Positions 60,171 through 64,000 of a stretch of DNA of 64,000 bases are shown here, in pieces. The translations under genes and the position numbers were made by a program. This stretch comes from Pseudomonadota bacterium. GTDB lineage: Bacteria > Pseudomonadota > Gammaproteobacteria > Xanthomonadales > Xanthomonadaceae. The notes beneath the pieces were generated by a model. It was not told the origin of the DNA. It searched no databases and saw only the letters and a program-made list of their open reading frames with translations. Location: assembly GCA_021821195.1 (NCBI GenBank), contig JAKACT010000001.1:62001-126000 (forward strand), in the 5' to 3' direction. Each line of letters opens with the position of its first letter. The stretch's first letter is position 1.

Positions 60171-60710
60171 GTGTCGAAGAAGCTGAAGTGGATCCTGATG
60201 ATCGTGATCGGCCTGCTGCTGGCCCTGTTCGCGTATGCGGCGGCCGGCCCCTATCTGGCCGTCAACGGCATCCGCAACCTCGTCGCCAGCAACCGGTACG
60301 ACGAGCTGTGGCGCTTCGTCGACTTCGACCGCCTGCGCGAGGACCTGCGTCCGCAGGTGCAGGAACGGATCGCCCGCGGCATCATCGGGCGCGTCAGTCC
60401 TGGCCAGGCCGGCAAGGCGGTTGGCGAGCTCACTGCGATGGTCGCGAAGCCTGCGGTCGATGCGATGGTGTCGCCGCAGGGCATCAGCACCCTGCTCACC
60501 GGCAGCGCCTTGGCCCGGCAGGTGGCGGGCAAGGTGGAAGCCGACGGCAAGGCGCGCGCCGCGGACCCGCTGGAGGGCGCGAAAACCCGGTTCGAGTCGC
60601 CCTCGCTGTTCACCGCAACCGTGCCGAACGCCGAAGGCAAGCCGGTGGTATTCGAATTCCACCGTGATGGACTGTCGTGGAAGCTGGCCGGGCTGCGCCT
60701 GCCCGAATAA
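60171..60710 (+). CDS. DUF2939 family membrane-anchored protein
   Basis: A 179-residue protein starting with GTG at 60171 (GGAG upstream). Residues 5-27 are one membrane helix (WILMIVIGLLLALFAYAAAG), followed by the DUF2939 pattern PYLAVNGIRNLVASNRYDELWRFVDFDRLREDLRPQVQ. The remainder is likely periplasmic and ends in a small beta region (VFEFHRDGLSWKLAGLRLPE). The function is unknown. It is convergent with the O-antigen ligase-type gene, 57 bp apart; that gap shows no terminator. Confidence 0.8.
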   Translation: MSKKLKWILMIVIGLLLALFAYAAAGPYLAVNGIRNLVASNRYDELWRFVDFDRLREDLRPQVQERIARGIIGRVSPGQAGKAVGELTAMVAKPAVDAMVSPQGISTLLTGSALARQVAGKVEADGKARAADPLEGAKTRFESPSLFTATVPNAEGKPVVFEFHRDGLSWKLAGLRLPE

Positions 60711-60767
60711 CCAATGATCAAAGCGGCACGAGGCTTCCCGCTTCGCCAACCGCAGGCAAGGGGTGCC

Positions 60768-62129
60768 TCAAGCGTCGCCAAGCCCCGCGTCATGGCCGCG
60801 ACGGGCAGTGCGCGGGCGGACGTCCGCGAGGCTAGCCAGCATCAATCCTGCCAGCGCGCCGGTCGTCGACATCAGCGCCAGCGTGCGCAAGGGGTAATCC
60901 GCCCAGGAATGCGCCAGCACCGCGCAGATGGCTGCGAAACACCCAGCCGCCAACGCGGCGCTGCGCCCTTCGCTGCGCATCAGGCGCCAGCCGCATAGCG
61001 CCAGCAGCCCCAGCACCAGCGCCAGCACCGCCATCCCCGCCCAGCCGGTGGCCAGCCACCACTGCGCATATTCGTTATGCGCGTGGTTGACGTAGTTGGC
61101 CAGCTGCAGCTGCGGCGGCGCCGCCTGCGCGAATACCGGCACGAACGCGCCGATGCCGGCGCCCAGCGGCGCCTGGGCCTGGCCCGCCTTGAACGTGGCC
61201 GCCGCCATGACGTGGCGCAGTTCCTCGGCTTGATCCACCGCCATCCACCCCATCGCCGCTTGCACCCCCACCACGGCAAGCACCGCCACTGCCATCGCCA
61301 GCACCGTGGAACGCCGGCTGCGACCGATCTCACGCAGTCGCAGCGTACCGGTCAGCAGCAGCGCGATCGCCAACGCCGGCAGCGCGATCGCCATGCCGGC
61401 CCGCGAAGTAGACAGCGGCACCATCAATAGGAAGAACCCCGCCAGCCCCAGGTACCACCAGCGGCGGTGCGGGTGGGCCTGGCCGCGGCGCGCGCGCAGG
61501 CGGGCTTCCGCGGCCATGCCCACCGCCAGCACCATGCCGATGATGCAGGCGGTCGCCTGGTGGTTGGTATTGGCCAGCAGGCCGCCGAAACCGGCATCGA
61601 AGTCCTGGTACAGGCGCAGCGCGCTGTCGCGCGGCAGGCCGGCCTGGAAGAACGCGAATACCACGTTGATCGCCAGTAGCACCAATACCGCCTGCAGCAG
61701 CCGGCGTCGTTGGGAGCCGGTCAGTGCCGCCGCGGCGAGGAAAGCCGCCAGCGCAGGCAATAGCGCCCACAGGCCCTGTTCGGTGGCGAACGGCGCCAGG
61801 CTCCAGTGCGGCGCTGCTTCGACGCCGGCACTGGCCAAGTCCGCCCGCAGCAGCTGCCGGGCCGGGACAGCGTTCCCGCCATCCATCGGTAACAGCTGCA
61901 GGATCGGCAGTAGCAGGACCAGGGCGGCCACCACGAGGCCCCAACCCACCGGCCGCGACACGCCGTCGCCAACCAGCACGGCGACCGCTAGCAGCAATAC
62001 GGGCAGCGCCAGCAGTTGCAGCCATTCGTCGATGGCGGTGTCGTCGGCAGTCACGCCGCCGCCCAGCCAGCAAGCGGTCAGCAGGATGATGGTGGCGGGC
62101 AGCAACAGGCGACGGACGGACTCTGGCAT
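60768..62129 (-). CDS. O-antigen ligase / Wzy-like polymerase family membrane protein
   Basis: A 453-residue integral membrane protein with about 12 helices. The Wzy_C-type periplasmic loop is visible: GFFLLMVPLSTSRAGMAIALP, then the large loop containing PLGAGIGAFVPVF and NYVNHAHNEYAQW with the conserved histidine pair and glutamate. These proteins join or polymerise undecaprenyl-linked glycans, and ligase and polymerase cannot be told apart by sequence. The ATG at 62129 lies after a C-rich tract and a terminator. The neighbouring small secreted and TPR proteins suggest a dedicated surface-polysaccharide locus continuing beyond the window. Confidence 0.86.
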   Translation of the reverse strand: MPESVRRLLLPATIILLTACWLGGGVTADDTAIDEWLQLLALPVLLLAVAVLVGDGVSRPVGWGLVVAALVLLLPILQLLPMDGGNAVPARQLLRADLASAGVEAAPHWSLAPFATEQGLWALLPALAAFLAAAALTGSQRRRLLQAVLVLLAINVVFAFFQAGLPRDSALRLYQDFDAGFGGLLANTNHQATACIIGMVLAVGMAAEARLRARRGQAHPHRRWWYLGLAGFFLLMVPLSTSRAGMAIALPALAIALLLTGTLRLREIGRSRRSTVLAMAVAVLAVVGVQAAMGWMAVDQAEELRHVMAAATFKAGQAQAPLGAGIGAFVPVFAQAAPPQLQLANYVNHAHNEYAQWWLATGWAGMAVLALVLGLLALCGWRLMRSEGRSAALAAGCFAAICAVLAHSWADYPLRTLALMSTTGALAGLMLASLADVRPRTARRGHDAGLGDA

Positions 62130-62155
62130 CGTTGAACGGATTCCGGGGGCGGGGG

Positions 62156-62192
62156 GGGAAAAGAAACAGGGCAGGTCTTTCGACCTGCCCTG
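62156..62192 (-). terminator. Intrinsic terminator after the FecR-like gene
   Basis: Minus strand: CAGGGCAGGTC-GAAA-GACCTGCCCTG, an 11-bp stem with GAAA loop, followed by TTTCTTTT. It ends the secreted-protein message 35 nt after its stop. Transcription of the ligase gene must read through it or start within the next 30 nt. Confidence 0.88.
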
Positions 62193-62227
62193 CCTTGTCC
62201 TACGAATGGCGCGCGAACGCGCCGGCA

Positions 62228-62644
62228 TCAGAAGTGGCGGATGCCGGTGCTGAGCGGACCGTTCGGGGTCTTGTCTTCGTTCTCGATCAGGCCAGCCGCG
62301 ACCAGCGCGGAAATGGTGATGATGCCGGCGTTCATGGCCGAGCTACCACCGGTCTTGCCCCCAACTGCATTGCACTCGCTCGGGACGGTGTAGATGCCCG
62401 GCTGGTCGAGCTTGATCTTGCAGCCATTGCCATAGGCCAGGAAGCCGGTGGAATCGGCATTCACCATGACCTTCTGACCCGCAGCCAACGACTGGCCGCT
62501 GTTCGCGGAAGCGTATTCACCACCGGTGCTGGTCATGATCGAACCGCTCTCGACCTGCAGGGTCGCGCTGACGGTATCTTGGGCAAACGCCGGGGTGGCG
62601 AATGCAGCGGCGGCGGCAAGCAGTACAGCGGCGATCTTGGTCAT
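62228..62644 (-). CDS. Small secreted FecR-like protein
   Basis: A 138-residue exported protein. Residues 1-21 are a signal peptide cleaved after AFA. Residues 25-90 follow a FecR-like pattern: a leading strand, GSIMTSTGGEY, SGQSLAAGQKVMVNADSTGFLAYGNG and CKIKLDQPGIYTV, with two cysteines (C75 and C91) that could pair. A short hydrophobic stretch follows (AMNAGIITISALVAAGLI), then a polar tail. There is no sigma-factor or FecA-like partner nearby, so this is a FecR-fold relative and not a regulator. AAGGATG lies before the ATG. It has its own promoter and terminator and lies between a TPR protein and an O-antigen ligase family gene. Confidence 0.7.
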   Translation of the reverse strand: MTKIAAVLLAAAAAFATPAFAQDTVSATLQVESGSIMTSTGGEYASANSGQSLAAGQKVMVNADSTGFLAYGNGCKIKLDQPGIYTVPSECNAVGGKTGGSSAMNAGIITISALVAAGLIENEDKTPNGPLSTGIRHF

Positions 62645-62697
62645 GGCTTCATCCTTGTGGCAATGGGGTCTAGGGAGGTAAGCCTCCCACCTCGCCG

Positions 62698-62726
62698 ATG
62701 GTACTGAAATCAAGAAATCCTTGCAA
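62698..62726 (-). promoter_or_regulatory. Promoter of the FecR-like secreted protein gene
   Basis: Minus strand TTGCAA-N17-TACCAT, with four of six matches in each box and ideal spacing. The predicted leader (about 46 nt) holds a GGGAGG-CTTA-CCTCCC hairpin. Confidence 0.5.
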
Positions 62727-62734
62727 TACCCGGT

Positions 62735-63964
62735 TTAGTCGCGTTCAGGCAGGCGCTCCAGCTTGAATCCGGACATCCACAGTTCGCCAGCCACCTGCTG
62801 CCCCGCACCCGATGGCACCGGATTCACCAGGCGCAACCATTGCCCCGGGCAGCCTTTCGCCGGGACGACGACTTCCGTTTCGACCTCGCGCCAGTCGAAA
62901 CTACCTTGGAGCGATTCGCTACGCGCCACCACGCCGGCCGGCCCTGCGCAGGCGATCCACCATTGCAGGCCCAACTCGCTGCGGAGGGCATGGGCGCGGG
63001 CGCGCAGCAGCAATCGGTAGCGCCCGGGCTCCAGCATCAGCGCTTGCTCCAACCCGGCGCCCGGCACACGCCGGCCGAGGAACTGCAGATGGGCGACCCG
63101 TGCATTCCCCTTGCCCGAGGCCTCGACTTCCAGCAGCACGCCGGCGACGCGCCGGCGACGCCAGTCGAATCCCGCTTCCGACGGCTCCAGCACGAAGTCG
63201 CCGTTGTAGAGCAGCGGCAACCGGCCATCCAGCTTGGCCGCACTGCCCGCCCAGCGCGCATAGGCCTCGCCCCACTGGCCCTGGGCGATCAGGCTGTCCA
63301 ACCAGCGGGAATATTCATCCGCCGACAGCCCACCTTTGTCCTGCAAGGCCTGCATCACCTGTCCAGCGGCAAGCGAATTGCCGGTCTTGGGGTGGCGCAG
63401 CGCGGCCAGCACGCCCGCGCGCCAAGGCGGATCCCCGCGCAGCGATTGCGCCAGCGCCCGTGCGAACGCCGCGTCCTGCGCCAGCTGCACCAGCGCCGGG
63501 TGAACCCTGTCGGCCCGCCTCGGCGCCACCCGCAGCAACGCATCGATCTGCACCAGCGCTTGCGGGTAATCGCCCCGCTGCAGGAAATACCTGGCCAGCC
63601 AAGCGCGGGTCGCCTGGTCGCGCGGCGCGCGGCGCGCGGCGATACGGTAAAGCCGCAGGGCGCGGGCCTGGTCGCCGTCGTGTTCGCTGGCCGCGGCCAG
63701 GATCCGGAACGCCTGCCCCTGCAGCGGCTCGCGCTCCAGCAGGCGCGTTGCGATCGCCCGCGCGGCGGCGGCATCGCCTCCGGCCAACTGTCGCTCGGCC
63801 AACGCCAGCAGCGCAGCGGGATCCGCGGGGCGCCAGCGCAATGCCCGCACCGGGTCGCTGGATGCATAACGTTCCGCCTGCATCTGCCCCACCACGCGCC
63901 AACCGGCGAACAGCGCCGCCATCGCCACCGCGGCCAACACCAGATAGCGCAGCGACTGCTTCAT
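62735..63964 (-). CDS. TPR protein with C-terminal carbohydrate-binding-like domain
   Basis: A 409-residue protein. Residues 5-23 are a membrane anchor (LRYLVLAAVAMAALFAGW). Residues about 30-175 are tetratricopeptide-like helical repeats (PAALLALAERQLAGGDAAAA, ILAAASEHDGDQARALRLY, RYFLQRGDYPQALVQID). Residues about 250-405 form a beta-rich region resembling a galactose-binding jelly roll (LLYNGDFVLEPSEAGFDWR, LEPGRYRLLLRARA, FDWREVETEVVV, ELWMSGFKLERL). It was probably periplasmic and linked to surface-polysaccharide assembly. The ATG at 63964 overlaps the stop of an upstream gene (ATGA). Confidence 0.78.
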   Translation of the reverse strand: MKQSLRYLVLAAVAMAALFAGWRVVGQMQAERYASSDPVRALRWRPADPAALLALAERQLAGGDAAAARAIATRLLEREPLQGQAFRILAAASEHDGDQARALRLYRIAARRAPRDQATRAWLARYFLQRGDYPQALVQIDALLRVAPRRADRVHPALVQLAQDAAFARALAQSLRGDPPWRAGVLAALRHPKTGNSLAAGQVMQALQDKGGLSADEYSRWLDSLIAQGQWGEAYARWAGSAAKLDGRLPLLYNGDFVLEPSEAGFDWRRRRVAGVLLEVEASGKGNARVAHLQFLGRRVPGAGLEQALMLEPGRYRLLLRARAHALRSELGLQWWIACAGPAGVVARSESLQGSFDWREVETEVVVPAKGCPGQWLRLVNPVPSGAGQQVAGELWMSGFKLERLPERD

Positions 63965-64000
63965 CGAATCGACTCCATTTCCACCCCGGTCACCAGCCAA
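63961..64000 (-). CDS. 3' end of an upstream gene, partial
   Basis: Only the last 12 codons are inside the window, ending WLVTGVEMESIR and a TGA that overlaps the TPR gene's ATG by 4 nt. The overlap follows the coupling pattern seen throughout the window. Nothing about function can be said. Confidence 0.4.
   Translation of the reverse strand, partial: WLVTGVEMESIR

Noticed and set aside
60711-60767. Terminator between the DUF2939 gene and the ligase gene
   Set aside because: No stem with adjacent T or A run is visible in the 57-bp convergent gap.

Overview
The window is a GC-rich chromosomal segment of a gammaproteobacterium. Gene content, neighbour order (greA-rpfE-recJ, prfB, lysS, hrcA-grpE-dnaK-dnaJ, kynU-kmo) and GTAG-type REP repeats point to the order Xanthomonadales/Lysobacterales (Xanthomonas, Stenotrophomonas, Lysobacter and relatives). 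The genus cannot be fixed from sequence reading alone. I see no rRNA, tRNA, CRISPR array, insertion sequence or prophage. Coding density is very high, and most neighbouring genes in operons overlap by 4 nt (ATGA).

Layout. (1) 1-400: a small DUF6522-like gene and a bidirectional terminator. (2) 400-15166 (minus): a complete 14-gene nuoA-N operon for respiratory complex I. (3) 15167-22000: a 330-bp divergent control region, a CsdA/DeaD-type RNA helicase, two HI0933-type flavoproteins around a TrhO-type tRNA hydroxylase, and a WecA/MraY-type sugar-phosphate transferase. (4) 22065-31564: lysS, a diguanylate cyclase, prfB with its programmed frameshift, a DUF2945 protein, a LytTR membrane regulator (RpfD-like), an acyltransferase, recJ, rpfE and greA. 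This resembles the frame of the Xanthomonas rpf (DSF quorum-sensing) locus, but rpfB, rpfF, rpfC and rpfG are not here. (5) 31561-42283 (minus): carB, an S9 peptidase placed between carB and carA, carA, dapB, a DUF1631 protein and a TTG-started tyrA. (6) 42414-47293 (minus): the heat-shock cluster hrcA-grpE-dnaK-dnaJ, with two clear sigma-32 promoters and no CIRCE element. (7) 47370-54991 (plus): recN, then a compact defence-type block: a winged-helix/nucleotidyltransferase regulator with a striking double operator, an antitoxin-toxin pair coupled to it, and a type III restriction-modification pair. (8) 54994-58611: a tryptophan/kynurenine catabolic operon (ACMSD, kynU, kmo) that begins 2 nt after the restriction gene. 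(9) 58608-64000: a REP pair, sbcB, a DUF2939 protein, and an envelope-polysaccharide-type group (O-antigen ligase family protein, a small secreted FecR-like protein, a TPR protein).

How it works together. The window mixes core energy metabolism, translation and recoding, nucleotide and amino-acid synthesis and protein folding with one accessory block at about 49.0-55.0 kb. The accessory block is the best candidate for an undescribed arrangement. Its first gene is preceded by two 15-bp TGCCC-N5-GGGCA palindromes exactly 21 bp apart, the second spanning the start codon. The next two genes are a translationally coupled toxin-antitoxin pair, and the type III Mod/Res genes follow. Within mod, base composition drops sharply only over the target-recognition region, a sign of specificity exchange.
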